A DNA stretch of 64,000 bases, taken from positions 1,550,001 through 1,614,000 of the forward strand of contig JADJLJ010000001.1 in NCBI GenBank assembly GCA_016710165.1, in the 5' to 3' direction. The notes beneath the pieces were generated by a model. It saw nothing but the letters and a program-made list of their open reading frames with translations, ran no database searches and was not told where the DNA came from. Both the position numbers and the translations under genes were made by a program. Positions 17,849-27,312 of the stretch are shown piece after piece (the first letter of the stretch is position 1; each line of letters begins with the position of its first letter). This DNA is from Chitinophagaceae bacterium (GTDB lineage: Bacteria; Bacteroidota; Bacteroidia; Chitinophagales; Chitinophagaceae).

Positions 17849-19219
17849 TTAAAGTTTTGCATCCTCCTCTTCCTTAAAAAGATCGATCAGCCCGTTCTTG
17901 AAACCATCCATAAATGTTTTCAGCGATTTACGCTGCTTCACTTTTACCGGGCCTGCTGCATTCTCCACATCCAGTGTTTCATCAACAGGCTGCTGCTGCA
18001 GTGAGCCGGGCACATCGATCTTCCTGAACTGCTCTTCAAACTGCTTGTTCTTGTTTTCATAATCGTTGTATCCTTTCAGTATAAGACCGATGCAGGTACT
18101 GTACATGGGCTTGGCCAGTTCCTCAATATGCCCGCCGGCCAGGTGTTCATTGGGATAACCGATCCGTGCATTCAAACCGGTAACATATTCGGTCAGCTGA
18201 ATCAGGTGTTTCAGTTGAGAACCGCCACCGGTGAGTATCACACCGCCATTCAGCAAACGGGTATCCAGTCCCACCTGCTTTAAGTGATAGGTAACAAAAT
18301 CCATGATCTCACTCATGCGTGCCTGTATGATGCCTGCCAGGTTCTTCACCGATATTTCCTTTGCCGGCATGCCACGCAAACCGGGTATGGTGATAAAGGC
18401 ATTTGATTTTGCTTCATCACTCAATGCACTGCCAAACTGGATCTTCATCTGCTCCGCCTGTGTTTTTAAAACCCCCAGGCCCGTTTTTATATCATTGGTG
18501 ATGTTCTCGCCCCCAAAAGGGATCACCGCTGTATGTTTTAATATGCCTTCATAAAAAACGGCCAGGTCGGTTGTTCCGCCACCGATATCCACGATGGCAA
18601 CACCGGCTTCCAGGTCCTGGTCGCACATTACTGCCGCAGCAGAGGCCAGTGGCTGGAGCACCAGGTCTTTGGTACGCAGGCCTGCTTTTTCCACGCTTCG
18701 GTTGATATTGCGTATGGCATTCTTATCCCCGGTGATGATGTGGAAATTGGCACCCACTTTTACACCACTGTATCCAATGGGATTCGGAATGTTCTGAAAA
18801 TTATCTACCGTGAACTCCTGCGGGATCACATCAATGATCTGGTCCCCGGCCGGAATATATGTACGGTACTGGTCTGCAACCAGCCGGTCAATCTCTTCCT
18901 GCCGGATCTCTTCTTCAATGGACTGACGCACGATATCCCCCCTCGTCTGCAAACTTTTTATATGGTGCCCTGCTATGCCAACATATACTTCACTGATCTC
19001 CAGGTTGGGGTTGGAGTCGTAACAGTTCTTCAGCGCCATTTCGATGGCTTTAATGGTTTGATCAATATTCAGCACCATACCGTGCTGAACACCATTACTG
19101 TTGGCACGGCCAAAGCCAAGTATCTCCAGCTTGCCATATTCATTTTTACGTCCGGCAATGGCGGCTATCTTGGTGGTGCCTATATCCAGACCTACGATGA
19201 TGGGGTTTTCCTGATTCAT
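17849..19219 (-). CDS. ftsA: Cell division protein FtsA
   Basis: An actin-like ATPase that tethers FtsZ to the inner membrane and recruits later divisome proteins. The 456 residues show the N-terminal phosphate motif VGLDIGTTKIAAI, an SHS2/1C insertion at about 80-165, the phosphate 2 region (VDIGGGTTDLAVF) and adenosine motif (VILTGGGSQLKHL). A C-terminal amphipathic helix (KTFMDGFKNGLIDLFKEEE) serves as membrane anchor. ATG at 19219. The 133-base gap to the upstream ftsQ stop is filled by inverted heptamer arrays (19258-19349). Confidence 0.96.
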   Translation of the reverse strand: MNQENPIIVGLDIGTTKIAAIAGRKNEYGKLEILGFGRANSNGVQHGMVLNIDQTIKAIEMALKNCYDSNPNLEISEVYVGIAGHHIKSLQTRGDIVRQSIEEEIRQEEIDRLVADQYRTYIPAGDQIIDVIPQEFTVDNFQNIPNPIGYSGVKVGANFHIITGDKNAIRNINRSVEKAGLRTKDLVLQPLASAAAVMCDQDLEAGVAIVDIGGGTTDLAVFYEGILKHTAVIPFGGENITNDIKTGLGVLKTQAEQMKIQFGSALSDEAKSNAFITIPGLRGMPAKEISVKNLAGIIQARMSEIMDFVTYHLKQVGLDTRLLNGGVILTGGGSQLKHLIQLTEYVTGLNARIGYPNEHLAGGHIEELAKPMYSTCIGLILKGYNDYENKNKQFEEQFRKIDVPGSLQQQPVDETLDVENAAGPVKVKQRKSLKTFMDGFKNGLIDLFKEEEDAKL

Positions 19220-19257
19220 AATTGTATGTTTTGTGTTTGTATTTGTGTTGTTAATGG

Positions 19258-19349
19258 TTCATAGTTGATAGTTCATAGTAGCTGCTAAATGGCTGAGGGT
19301 TCTGCTATGAACTATGAGCCATTTGCCATGACCTATTTACTATGAACTG
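19258..19349. repeat. Inverted heptamer arrays between ftsQ and ftsA (CTATGAA family)
   Basis: Left array: TTCATAG, TTGATAG, TTCATAG (19258-19278). Right array from 19305: CTATGAA, CTATGAG, CCATTTG, CCATGAC, CTATTTA, CTATGAA (to 19346). The right units are reverse complements of the left, so the two arrays can form a long imperfect hairpin. The period is exactly 7. Confidence 0.85.
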
Positions 19350-19352
19350 TTA

Positions 19353-20498
19353 TTAATACTCATTGTTTTTTTGCATTACGGCTTTTGGTTCCCGTTTAAC
19401 TGGTTTTGGCGTCGCCGGCCCTGAGGCAGGTTTCGCATTTTGTTTTACCGGGGTCTTCGCTGTAGATACAGCACCTGTATTTGAAACAGGCGGTTTGACC
19501 GGGTCATCTTGTGGTTTCGGTTCTTCAAAAGTATTGGATGGTTGTGCAGACTCTTCCCGCTCTATGGATTGCTGAACCATACTGCTGTCAACGGTATTGC
19601 GTTCATTGTCCTGCTGTATAATTTGTAAAGAATCATTTGCCTGTTGTTTTGCCCGCTCTGCGATCGACTGCATGATCTGCAGGGTCCGCAGCGAATCTGC
19701 TGCTATATCTTCCGCCCCTCTTTTCTTTGCCACTACCTGGTTCTTATATTGTACATTGATCACACTGTAGTTATTCCAGCCGGCCTTTACCATTACTTCT
19801 TTATATAATAACTGCAGCTTGCTGAGTTTTTCTTCTGCGTCGCTGCCATTCCCAAAAACAATGAGCTGGTTTCCGATCTTCGGTATCATTTCAAATTCCC
19901 TGGCGGGGGTTATATCCACCTGGTCGATCAATGCCATGCGGAAAGAATCCTTTTGTATGGCAAGGCTGATATCCTTTATGGCGGCCAACAGGCTGCTATC
20001 GGCTTTTGACAACACTTTTGTATCAGAAGGAAAATTGGTGAACACCGGTAACCGGGCTGAAAATTTTTCACTCAGCGGCAGCATCGCCAGTTCATGATCA
20101 ATATAAAAGGTATTGCCGCCAACTGTGAATACCCTTGCTACCGGTTCCCGCTCCTGTACATTCACCCGGAGTACCTCGTTGTTATCAAAGAACAATTCAG
20201 CCGCCTTCACCCAGATATTCTTTTCCAGTTCGGATTCCAGTTTTTTCAGGTTGAAAGAACCAATGGATTTCCCAACCGGGTCTCCCTGCTCAATGTTTTT
20301 TATGGAATGCAGGATATCAGCCTCATCCACAAAAAGGTTATTGTCTGCACCCGTTATGCTTATCTCTATTGCCCTGCAATGAGCCGAATCCTTTTTCTGC
20401 ATTGCTGCCACCAGCAGCACAACAGAGCCGGTACCCAGCAATATCCATGCGGTTGCGATCAGGATGCCTTTAATACTGTATCGTTTTCTATTTTCCAA
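19353..20498 (-). CDS. ftsQ: Cell division protein FtsQ
   Basis: A bitopic divisome protein linking early and late assembly steps. The 381 residues have one membrane segment (about 12-30, ILIATAWILLGTGSVVLLVAA), a POTRA-like region (about 40-115) and the FtsQ domain to about 245. A long Gln/Pro/Ala-rich C-terminal tail follows that standard FtsQ lacks. The only start in this frame is TTG at 20498, since an in-frame TAG lies four codons upstream, and it overlaps the murC 3' end by 11 bases. Translational coupling to murC is therefore likely. Confidence 0.88.
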   Translation of the reverse strand: MENRKRYSIKGILIATAWILLGTGSVVLLVAAMQKKDSAHCRAIEISITGADNNLFVDEADILHSIKNIEQGDPVGKSIGSFNLKKLESELEKNIWVKAAELFFDNNEVLRVNVQEREPVARVFTVGGNTFYIDHELAMLPLSEKFSARLPVFTNFPSDTKVLSKADSSLLAAIKDISLAIQKDSFRMALIDQVDITPAREFEMIPKIGNQLIVFGNGSDAEEKLSKLQLLYKEVMVKAGWNNYSVINVQYKNQVVAKKRGAEDIAADSLRTLQIMQSIAERAKQQANDSLQIIQQDNERNTVDSSMVQQSIEREESAQPSNTFEEPKPQDDPVKPPVSNTGAVSTAKTPVKQNAKPASGPATPKPVKREPKAVMQKNNEY

Positions 20499-21897
20499 TA
20501 CGGCTTTCTATTATTTTTTTTAATGGTTCAACCAGTGTGTCGATGTCGCCTGCACCGGCTGTTATCAATAATGCTGTTTTATTATTCTTTAACCACGCTG
20601 CCAGTTCATTCTTTTGCAATACCCGTTTATTACCGGTCTTCATCCTGTTCAATATCATTTCGCTGTTAACCCCTTCCACCGGTAATTCCCTTGCCGGGTA
20701 AATGGGCAGCAGGATCACTTCGTCTGCCAGGTCAAGACTTTCAGCAAACCCATCAGCCAGGTCCCGGGTGCGGCTGTAGAGATGTGGCTGAAAAACCACC
20801 GTGCACTTCTTACCCGGGAATAATTTCTTTGCACCGCTTATCAATGCCCTCAATTCTTCCGGGTGGTGTGCATAGTCATCCACCATCACCTGTTCTTCAT
20901 GCTTCACGATATATTCAAACCGCCGCTTCACTCCCCTGAAATCTGCCACTGCGGCTTTTATCCTGTCTTCCCCGATCTTTAAATGATCAGCAACGGCAAT
21001 GGCTGCCGTCACATTCTCCACATTGTGCATGCCTCCCATATTCAAAACCACCTCTTTTATTCTTCTATCCTTTATCACTACATCAAACCGGTAGCTTCCG
21101 TTGTGCATTGTTATAGCCGCTGCATGCACATCGGCATTTTCATCCTGCAGGTGATAGGTCAGGTGGACACCTGCTTGCAGGTCCGCATTTCTTTTCAATC
21201 CATACTTGCTCAGCAACAAGCCACCTGGTTTTATTCTGGCCGAGAAGTCAATGAATGCCTGCTCCATCTGCGCTGCAGTGCCGTAAATGTCCAGGTGGTC
21301 AGGATCCATGGAACTGATGATGGCCACGTCCGGGCTCAACTTCAGAAAACTCCGGTCGTATTCATCAGCTTCCACCACGCAAACATTTTTTTCATCGGCC
21401 CAGAAGTTACTGTTATAGTTCACCGCAATTCCTCCCAGGAAAGCATTACACCCATAACCACTATGCCGCAATATGTGTGCAACCATGGTGCTGGTGGTGG
21501 TTTTACCATGTGTACCCGCCACGCAGATATTAAAAGAACCGTTGGTGATGATGCCCAGCACATCGCTGCGTTTCACCACGCTGTAATCATTCTGTAAGAA
21601 ATAATTCAGCTCTTTATGGTCCTTCGGGATCGCCGGTGTGTACACCACCAGGTCTGCTTCCTTGTCAATGAACGCAATGTCATCTTTAAAATGAACCCGT
21701 ATCCCTTCTTTCACCAGCTGCTTCGTCAATTCCGTTTCCGTTTTATCATATCCGCTTACCAAAACACCCTTCGAATTAAAGTACCTGGCCAATGCACTCA
21801 TCCCGATGCCCCCGATCCCCAGAAAATATATTTGCTTTACCCCCTCCGCCCCCTCAAGGGGGAACGTTGGCTCTTTTATATTTTTTCCCTCTTCCAT
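20488..21897 (-). CDS. murC: UDP-N-acetylmuramate--L-alanine ligase
   Basis: The cytoplasmic ATP-dependent ligase adding L-Ala to UDP-MurNAc, the first amino acid of the peptidoglycan stem. The 469 residues show an N-terminal Rossmann motif (IYFLGIGGIGMSALA), the Mur ATP-binding P-loop GTHGKTTTSTM (about residue 130), the central EADEYDRSF and a C-terminal domain with DDYAHHPEE. The first 20 residues include FPLEGAEG, encoded by a G/C-rich palindromic repeat (21840-21864) placed just after the start, so the terminus is repeat-derived. It lies between murG (3-base gap) and ftsQ (11-base overlap). Confidence 0.97.
   Translation of the reverse strand: MEEGKNIKEPTFPLEGAEGVKQIYFLGIGGIGMSALARYFNSKGVLVSGYDKTETELTKQLVKEGIRVHFKDDIAFIDKEADLVVYTPAIPKDHKELNYFLQNDYSVVKRSDVLGIITNGSFNICVAGTHGKTTTSTMVAHILRHSGYGCNAFLGGIAVNYNSNFWADEKNVCVVEADEYDRSFLKLSPDVAIISSMDPDHLDIYGTAAQMEQAFIDFSARIKPGGLLLSKYGLKRNADLQAGVHLTYHLQDENADVHAAAITMHNGSYRFDVVIKDRRIKEVVLNMGGMHNVENVTAAIAVADHLKIGEDRIKAAVADFRGVKRRFEYIVKHEEQVMVDDYAHHPEELRALISGAKKLFPGKKCTVVFQPHLYSRTRDLADGFAESLDLADEVILLPIYPARELPVEGVNSEMILNRMKTGNKRVLQKNELAAWLKNNKTALLITAGAGDIDTLVEPLKKIIESRIGK
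21840..21864. repeat. G/C-rich palindromic repeat in the murC 5' coding region
   Basis: CCCCCTCCGCCCCCTCAAGGGGGAA on the plus strand; on the coding strand it reads FPLEGAEGV. Same repeat family as in murG. Confidence 0.8.
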
Positions 21898-21900
21898 ATA

Positions 21901-23040
21901 TTAAATCCGTTTCAAAATTTCTGCAGCAATTATCTCATCGGCATTGGTGATACCCAGTTTTCCTATATTGCTCTTCAATTCCTGCTGTTCACGTTCATCC
22001 ATCGCTAAAGCGGTTACCGCCGGAACCAACCGTTCTAACGCCTCACTGTCTTTTATCATTATGCCGGCATTTTTATTAACTAAACTTTGTGCATTCACGG
22101 TCTGGTGATCTTCTGCTGCGTATGGAAACGGAACGAATATCACGGCCTTTCTCATCACACATAATTCAGCAATGGCCATGGCGCCACTCCGGCTTATCAC
22201 CAGGTCGGCAGCAGCATAGGCATATTCCATCTGGTTGATGAAATCACCGGCCCAGATATTCTTCCTGCCGGCTGCCCTTTCTCTGGCCTTTGCCGCATAA
22301 GGTTTACCTGTTTGCCATATCAACTGCAGGCCGTTCTTTTCAAATGCGTCCAGGTCCTTATCCAATGCTTCATTGATGCTTTTTGCACCCAGGCTCCCGC
22401 CGATCGAAAGCACTGTTTTTTTCACCGGGTCAAGCCCGAAAAATCTTATCCCCTCTTCCCGGGTCACTGCCGCCTTTGAAATAGCCGATCTTACCGGGTT
22501 ACCGGTAACCTGGATCTTGTTTGCCGGGAAAAATCTTTCCATCCCATCGCTGGCCACAAAAACCCGGGTTGCTTTTTTACCCAGCATGATATTGCTTTTG
22601 CCGGCAAAAGAATTACTCTCGTGAATGAATGAGGCAATTCCCTGCGCCTGTGCAAACCGCAGCACCGGGAAACTGGAATACCCGCCAACACCAATTACGG
22701 CTGTTGGCCGGAATTTTTTAAATATGCGTCTTACCTGTATAAAACTTTTGACCAGTTTAAACGGTAAACCGATATTCTTTATCAAAGAACTCCTGTTAAA
22801 ACCGGCTATATCCAATCCTTCAATCTTAAAACCTGCCTGTGGTACTTTTTCCATTTCCATTTTCCCCTTGGCACCTGCAAATAATATTTCCGTTTTCGGT
22901 TCCTGTTTTAAAATGGCATTTGCAATGGCAATTGCCGGGAAAATGTGTCCACCCGTTCCGCCTCCTGCTATGATTATCTTGCCCCCTCCGCCCCCTAAAG
23001 GGGGAACTTTTGCAACTTTTTGGTTTTTATCATCATTCAT
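21901..23040 (-). CDS. murG: UDP-GlcNAc--lipid I N-acetylglucosaminyltransferase
   Basis: A GT28 glycosyltransferase at the inner face of the cytoplasmic membrane that converts lipid I to lipid II. The 379 residues contain the N-terminal glycine loop GGTGGHIFPAIA, the second loop GGSLGAKSIN, and the donor-binding C-terminal segment SRSGAMAIAEL followed by EDHQTVNA. Residues about 8-17 (KVAKVPPLGGGGGK) are largely encoded by a palindromic repeat (22981-23009), so the N-terminus is repeat-derived and longer than usual. ATG at 23040. Confidence 0.96.
   Translation of the reverse strand: MNDDKNQKVAKVPPLGGGGGKIIIAGGGTGGHIFPAIAIANAILKQEPKTEILFAGAKGKMEMEKVPQAGFKIEGLDIAGFNRSSLIKNIGLPFKLVKSFIQVRRIFKKFRPTAVIGVGGYSSFPVLRFAQAQGIASFIHESNSFAGKSNIMLGKKATRVFVASDGMERFFPANKIQVTGNPVRSAISKAAVTREEGIRFFGLDPVKKTVLSIGGSLGAKSINEALDKDLDAFEKNGLQLIWQTGKPYAAKARERAAGRKNIWAGDFINQMEYAYAAADLVISRSGAMAIAELCVMRKAVIFVPFPYAAEDHQTVNAQSLVNKNAGIMIKDSEALERLVPAVTALAMDEREQQELKSNIGKLGITNADEIIAAEILKRI
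22981..23009. repeat. G/C-rich palindromic repeat in the murG 5' coding region
   Basis: GCCCCCTCCGCCCCCTAAAG then GGGGAAC. The coding strand reads VPPLGGGGGK. An inverted copy lies at 23096-23121, so murG's 5' end is bracketed by opposite copies. Confidence 0.8.
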
Positions 23041-23095
23041 TTTCTATAACAGTTCAAATTCATTTTTTAATTCTTCGCAACAATCTTCCCCGTAG

Positions 23096-23121
23096 TTCCC
23101 CCTTTAGGGGGCGGAGGTGGC
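23096..23121. repeat. G/C-rich palindromic repeat at the ftsW 3' end
   Basis: GTTCCCCCTTTAGGGGGCGG, the reverse complement of the murG copy. On the minus strand it supplies the last FtsW codons (EATSAP) and its TAA stop. Confidence 0.8.
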
Positions 23122-24360
23122 TTCTTTTCCCTCTAACTGCTCCACGTTTCTTGCCACACTTAAAATGATACCGATGGATAAACAGGTGAATAAAAAACTG
23201 CTTCCTCCCATACTTATCAGCGGCAACGTAACACCCGTATTCGGAAAAATATTCACGTTAACACCCATGTTGGCTATTGCCTGTATCACCAGCATAAAAC
23301 TCAGCGCCAGCGCCAGGAAAGCGCCGAATGCATAGGGGCACTTACGGTAAAGCCTGATACAACGGTACAGGAACAACAGGTAAATAAACACAATGAATGT
23401 GCCTCCCAGGAAACCATACTCTTCCAGTATGATGGCAAAAATGAAATCGCTGTACGAATGCGGTAAAAAATTGCGGGCTTTGCTGTTACCGGGTCCTACC
23501 CCATTCCAGCTTCCGGTAGCTATGGCGATCTTTGCCTGGTTTATCTGGTATTGCTTTTCATTCACGTCTTCCTTCTTGCTGTACATAAAAGTCTGGATAC
23601 GGCCGATCCATGTTGGTACACGGCCTACTGTGAAAACAGCCGGAAGGTCTTTAGCCCGTTGTTCTTTTTTATCGTAGGTACTTACCGCAACCGAGAATAA
23701 AATAACAACGGGTATCAGTGTAATACCGATCGTTACCAAAAGGTGTTTTGTACGCACCCTGCCAATGAACATCAGCATGATACTGGTACCGGCGATCAGC
23801 AGGGATGTTGAAAGATTGGAGGGGGCGATCAGCAGGCAAATGATGCCTACCGGTATGATGATGGGCAGAAACCCCTTTTTAAAATCCTTGATCACATTCT
23901 GTTTTCGGCTCAACTGCCTGCTCAGGTACATGAACAGGGCAAGTTTTGCCATATCAGATGTCTGGAAGGTCATATTGATCACCGGGAGTTTGATCCACCG
24001 GGTTCCTTCATTCAGTTTTACACCGAAGAAATATGTATAGATCAGTAAGAATACGGAAGCCACGAACAGTACAGATGCGACCCGTGAGTAGATGGTATAA
24101 TTCACCCGGTGTGCAAAATAAATAATGAGTACGCCCAGAATGATAAAGCCAAACTGCTTGAACAGGTAGCTTTCGGTACTCTTACTGTATTTATAGGCCA
24201 ATGAACCGGTACTGCTGTACACGACCAGGAGACTCACCAGTGTGAGGATGATCACAATACCCCATATAACACGGTCTCCTTTGGTCTTGTTAACCAAATT
24301 GCCACCCATATTACTGATGTTGGGTGTAAAGAAAGACCGTATGTTCACTTGTTCTGCCAT
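23104..24360 (-). CDS. ftsW: Peptidoglycan polymerase/division protein FtsW (SEDS family)
   Basis: An integral membrane SEDS glycosyltransferase that polymerises lipid II at the septum together with the class B PBP encoded upstream. The 418 residues have about ten membrane segments, and the SEDS signature near the C-terminus is present (NTGVTLPLISMGGSS). The long loop at about 225-285 carries the conserved GPGNSKARNFLPHSYSDFIF region. The N-terminal 40 residues are cytoplasmic. ATG at 24360. The gene is flanked on both sides by G/C-rich repeats, and its stop codon lies inside one. Confidence 0.95.
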   Translation of the reverse strand: MAEQVNIRSFFTPNISNMGGNLVNKTKGDRVIWGIVIILTLVSLLVVYSSTGSLAYKYSKSTESYLFKQFGFIILGVLIIYFAHRVNYTIYSRVASVLFVASVFLLIYTYFFGVKLNEGTRWIKLPVINMTFQTSDMAKLALFMYLSRQLSRKQNVIKDFKKGFLPIIIPVGIICLLIAPSNLSTSLLIAGTSIMLMFIGRVRTKHLLVTIGITLIPVVILFSVAVSTYDKKEQRAKDLPAVFTVGRVPTWIGRIQTFMYSKKEDVNEKQYQINQAKIAIATGSWNGVGPGNSKARNFLPHSYSDFIFAIILEEYGFLGGTFIVFIYLLFLYRCIRLYRKCPYAFGAFLALALSFMLVIQAIANMGVNVNIFPNTGVTLPLISMGGSSFLFTCLSIGIILSVARNVEQLEGKEATSAP

Positions 24361-24381
24361 TCCCCTATCCCCTAAGGGAGA
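24361..24381. repeat. G/C-rich palindromic repeat upstream of ftsW
   Basis: TCCCCTATCCCCTAAGGGAG, paired with the opposite-orientation copy at 24458-24480. The pair brackets the murD-ftsW gap. Confidence 0.7.
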
Positions 24382-24457
24382 TTATCTATGTTTATTTTTT
24401 TAGAATCTTACATTCAGTTTATAATTTCTATTCCTCTTCGCTTCCATCTTCGCTCCT

Positions 24458-24480
24458 TCCCCCTTTAGGGGATAGGGGCT
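24458..24480. repeat. G/C-rich palindromic repeat at the murD 3' end
   Basis: TCCCCCTTTAGGGGATAGGGG, the inverse of the 24361 copy. It overlaps the last bases of the murD frame. Confidence 0.7.
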
Positions 24481-25818
24481 ATAACTCCTTAACTGCTTTT
24501 TTAAACTGGTTACCCCTGTCCTCGTAATTTTTGAAAAGATCAAAACTGGCACAGGCCGGGCTTAACAACACCACATCCCCTTTGCTGGCAAAATGAAATG
24601 CCGACTGTACCGCATCTTTTGCATTATCCGTATTCACGATCAGGGGAACGACATCTGAAAATGCCTCGTGGATCTTGCGGTTATCGGTTCCCATACAAAC
24701 GATCGCCCTGACTTTTTCTTTGACCAGTTCTTTAAGCAATGCATAATCATTTCCCTTATCCACACCGCCCAATATCAATACCACGGGTTTCTCCATACTC
24801 TCCAGAGCATACCAGGTGCTGTTCACATTCGTGGCCTTGCTGTCGTTGATGAATTCAACATTCTTAATGGTGGCAACCGTTTCCATCCTGTGCTCCAGGG
24901 TTTCAAAGGTCTGGAGGGCCTCCCGTATCTTTTCCTTGCGGATATCAACAGCGGTGGCGGCCAGGCTGGCGGCCATACTGTTATAGTGATTGTGCTTTCC
25001 TTTCAGGGCAAAGTCTTCTATACTCATCTGCATCTCTTCGTTTTTCCATTTCAGGTGCATTTTTGCATTGAGCAGGTAAGCACCTTGTGGCAGTTGTTTA
25101 CTCATGGTAATTGGGGCTAGTGTTGATTTAATGGAATAGTTGCTGATCGTTTTCGCGGTTACCTCATCATCGAGGTTATAAATAAATATGTCTTCCGGTT
25201 GCTGGTTCAATGCGATGCGGTACTTGCTGCTTATATAATTCTCAATTTTGTACTCATAGCGGTCGAGGTGGTCTTCGGTGATGTTGGTAAGCACGGCCAC
25301 ATCGGGCCGGAATGTCTTGATATCATCCAGCTGAAATGAACTGATCTCTGCCACGTAAAGCGGCTTGGGATCCTCTGCCACCTGTTTTGCAAACGAATAA
25401 CCCACGTTACCCACCAGGGCACAGTCGGCGCCGCCCGTTTTACATATGTGGTAGGTCAATGCCGTAGTGGTTGTTTTACCATTGCTGCCGGTAATGGCAA
25501 TGATCCTGCTGTTCCCTTTATAGCGGTATGCAAATTCAATTTCGCTGATGATGGGGATGCCCTGGCCCGGATCTGTTTCACCAGTTCATTCTTTTCCGGG
25601 ATGCCGGGGCTCTTCATCACTTCATCGGCATTGAATATCTTTTCAGCAGTATGCTGCCGTTCTTCAAAATCAATATGGCCTGCTTTTAATTCCATCTTGT
25701 AATTGTCTTTTATCTCCCCGCCGTCACTTACAAACACGTCATACCCCTTTTGCATCGCCAGCAATGCTGCGCCAACGCCGCTTTCACCTGCACCGAGTAT
25801 GACAAATCTTTTTTTCAT
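24479..25818 (-). CDS. murD: UDP-N-acetylmuramoyl-L-alanine--D-glutamate ligase (one-base frameshift)
   Basis: The cytoplasmic ligase adding D-Glu to UDP-MurNAc-L-Ala. The gene is split: the N-terminal part (VILGAGESGVGAALLA, SPGIPEKNEL) is read from 25818, the rest in another frame to 24479. The break lies at the C run 25560-25562 (plus strand). Adding one base restores GIPIISEIEFAYRY and the P-loop ITGSNGKTTT, and gives 446 residues, the expected length. Downstream, SSFQLDD, TNITEDHLDRY and the C-terminal FINDSKATN are intact. Since murD is essential and sits in an otherwise intact cluster, an uncorrected homopolymer error is far likelier than gene loss. Confidence 0.92.
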
Positions 25819-25990
25819 TTTCAGAACCCGTCACTTTTAAAATGACGGATTAATTGGTTTTTCAATGGATAGAACTTAACGGGTTGTTGCCGGTCGGGTA
25901 CATCAGGTTTTCCTGTTTTTGGATACTGGTCAATTTGAAAAACTTGAAATTTGGTCTTTTCAGATCTCCGTTGGTTTTTCAATAAACTCT

Positions 25991-27307
25991 TTATCTCAGC
26001 TTCAGCGTCACAATGGCCATCAGCACACTTAATATGGTTACGATCCAGAACCGCACTGCTATCTTGCTCTCGTGGTATCCCAGTTTCTGGTAATGGTGAT
26101 GCAGCGGGCTCATTAAGAACACCCGCCTGCCCTCGCCGTACTTTCGCTTCGTGTATTTGAAATAGCCAACCTGTATCATCACACTTAAATTCTCCACCAG
26201 GAACACGAAGCAGAAAAAAGGTATCAGCAATTCCTTGCGTACGATAATTGCCAGTGCGGCGATGATGCCGCCCAATGCCAGGCTTCCGGTATCCCCCATG
26301 AACACCTGTGCCGGGTAAGCATTATACCATAAGAAGCCAATACATGCCCCCACAAATGCGGCAATGAAGATGGACAGTTCACCGAGGTTGGGGATATACA
26401 TGATGTTGAGGTACTCGGCAAATTTTATATTGCCGCTAACATAGGCAAAGATGCCCAGGGCAATGCCTACCACGGCACTCACCCCTGTGGCAAGCCCATC
26501 GAGTCCATCGGTGATATTGGCGCCGTTACTTACCGCCGTTACAATAAAAATCACAATGATGATGTAAAGGATATAAGCATATTTTTCCCAGCTTTTGGGC
26601 AAAAGCTTTGTATAATTGAATTCATGATTTTTTACAAACGGAATGGTGGTGATCGGCGTTTTTACAATGGCAAAAATGTGCTCCCTGCCATCGATGTTGA
26701 TAATATGGAATGAATCACTCATCAACTGTTCGCCGCGGCGTAACACAGAATCCTTTACATACTGAACATTGGGATTGTAGATCTCTCTTTCCACCACAAC
26801 GCTTGGTGTGAAATAAAGCGTAGCCCCTACGATTATCCCAAGCATCACCTGGCCGAATATCTTGAACCGTCCTGCCAGTCCATCGCTGTCACTCTTTTTG
26901 TATGGGATCCCTTTTGCCTGTGCGATCCGTTTGGCACGTATTTTCAGGTAGTCATCAATGAAACCAATGGTACCCAACCAGACGGTACATAATATCATCA
27001 GCCGGATATACACTTTATCAAGATTTGCCAGCAGGATGGTTGGGATCAGGATCGCCAGCAGGATGATTATACCACCCATGGTCGGCGTTCCTTTCTTCTG
27101 CTGTTCACCTGCCAGGCCAAGGTCTCTTACGGATTCGCCCAGCTGTTTTCTTTGCAGGTACCGGATCAGCTTTTTACCATACACGGTTGTGATCACGAGA
27201 CTTAATATCATGGCCAGCATCACCCGGATACTAAGGAACCGGTAGAGTTCACTTCCAATGAAGCGGTACCCTTCGGATTTCAGCCAGTCAAATAAGTGAT
27301 ACAACAT
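25991..27307 (-). CDS. mraY: Phospho-N-acetylmuramoyl-pentapeptide transferase
   Basis: The integral membrane enzyme transferring phospho-MurNAc-pentapeptide to undecaprenyl phosphate to make lipid I. At 438 residues it is longer than the usual 360. The catalytic Asp motifs are present: GFIDDYLK (about residue 117), NITDGLDGLATG (about 272) and a C-terminal SPLHHHYQKLG. The extra length is a roughly 60-residue insertion (about 180-240, EREIYNPNVQYVKDS onward) between membrane segments, a feature I associate with Bacteroidota MraY. ATG at 27307. The gap to the upstream murE stop holds a heptamer array. Confidence 0.96.
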   Translation of the reverse strand: MLYHLFDWLKSEGYRFIGSELYRFLSIRVMLAMILSLVITTVYGKKLIRYLQRKQLGESVRDLGLAGEQQKKGTPTMGGIIILLAILIPTILLANLDKVYIRLMILCTVWLGTIGFIDDYLKIRAKRIAQAKGIPYKKSDSDGLAGRFKIFGQVMLGIIVGATLYFTPSVVVEREIYNPNVQYVKDSVLRRGEQLMSDSFHIINIDGREHIFAIVKTPITTIPFVKNHEFNYTKLLPKSWEKYAYILYIIIVIFIVTAVSNGANITDGLDGLATGVSAVVGIALGIFAYVSGNIKFAEYLNIMYIPNLGELSIFIAAFVGACIGFLWYNAYPAQVFMGDTGSLALGGIIAALAIIVRKELLIPFFCFVFLVENLSVMIQVGYFKYTKRKYGEGRRVFLMSPLHHHYQKLGYHESKIAVRFWIVTILSVLMAIVTLKLR

Positions 27308-27312
27308 AAATT

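Noticed and set aside
24479..25818. murD as a true pseudogene
   Set aside because: Only one base is missing in a homopolymer and the gene is essential; the rest is intact.
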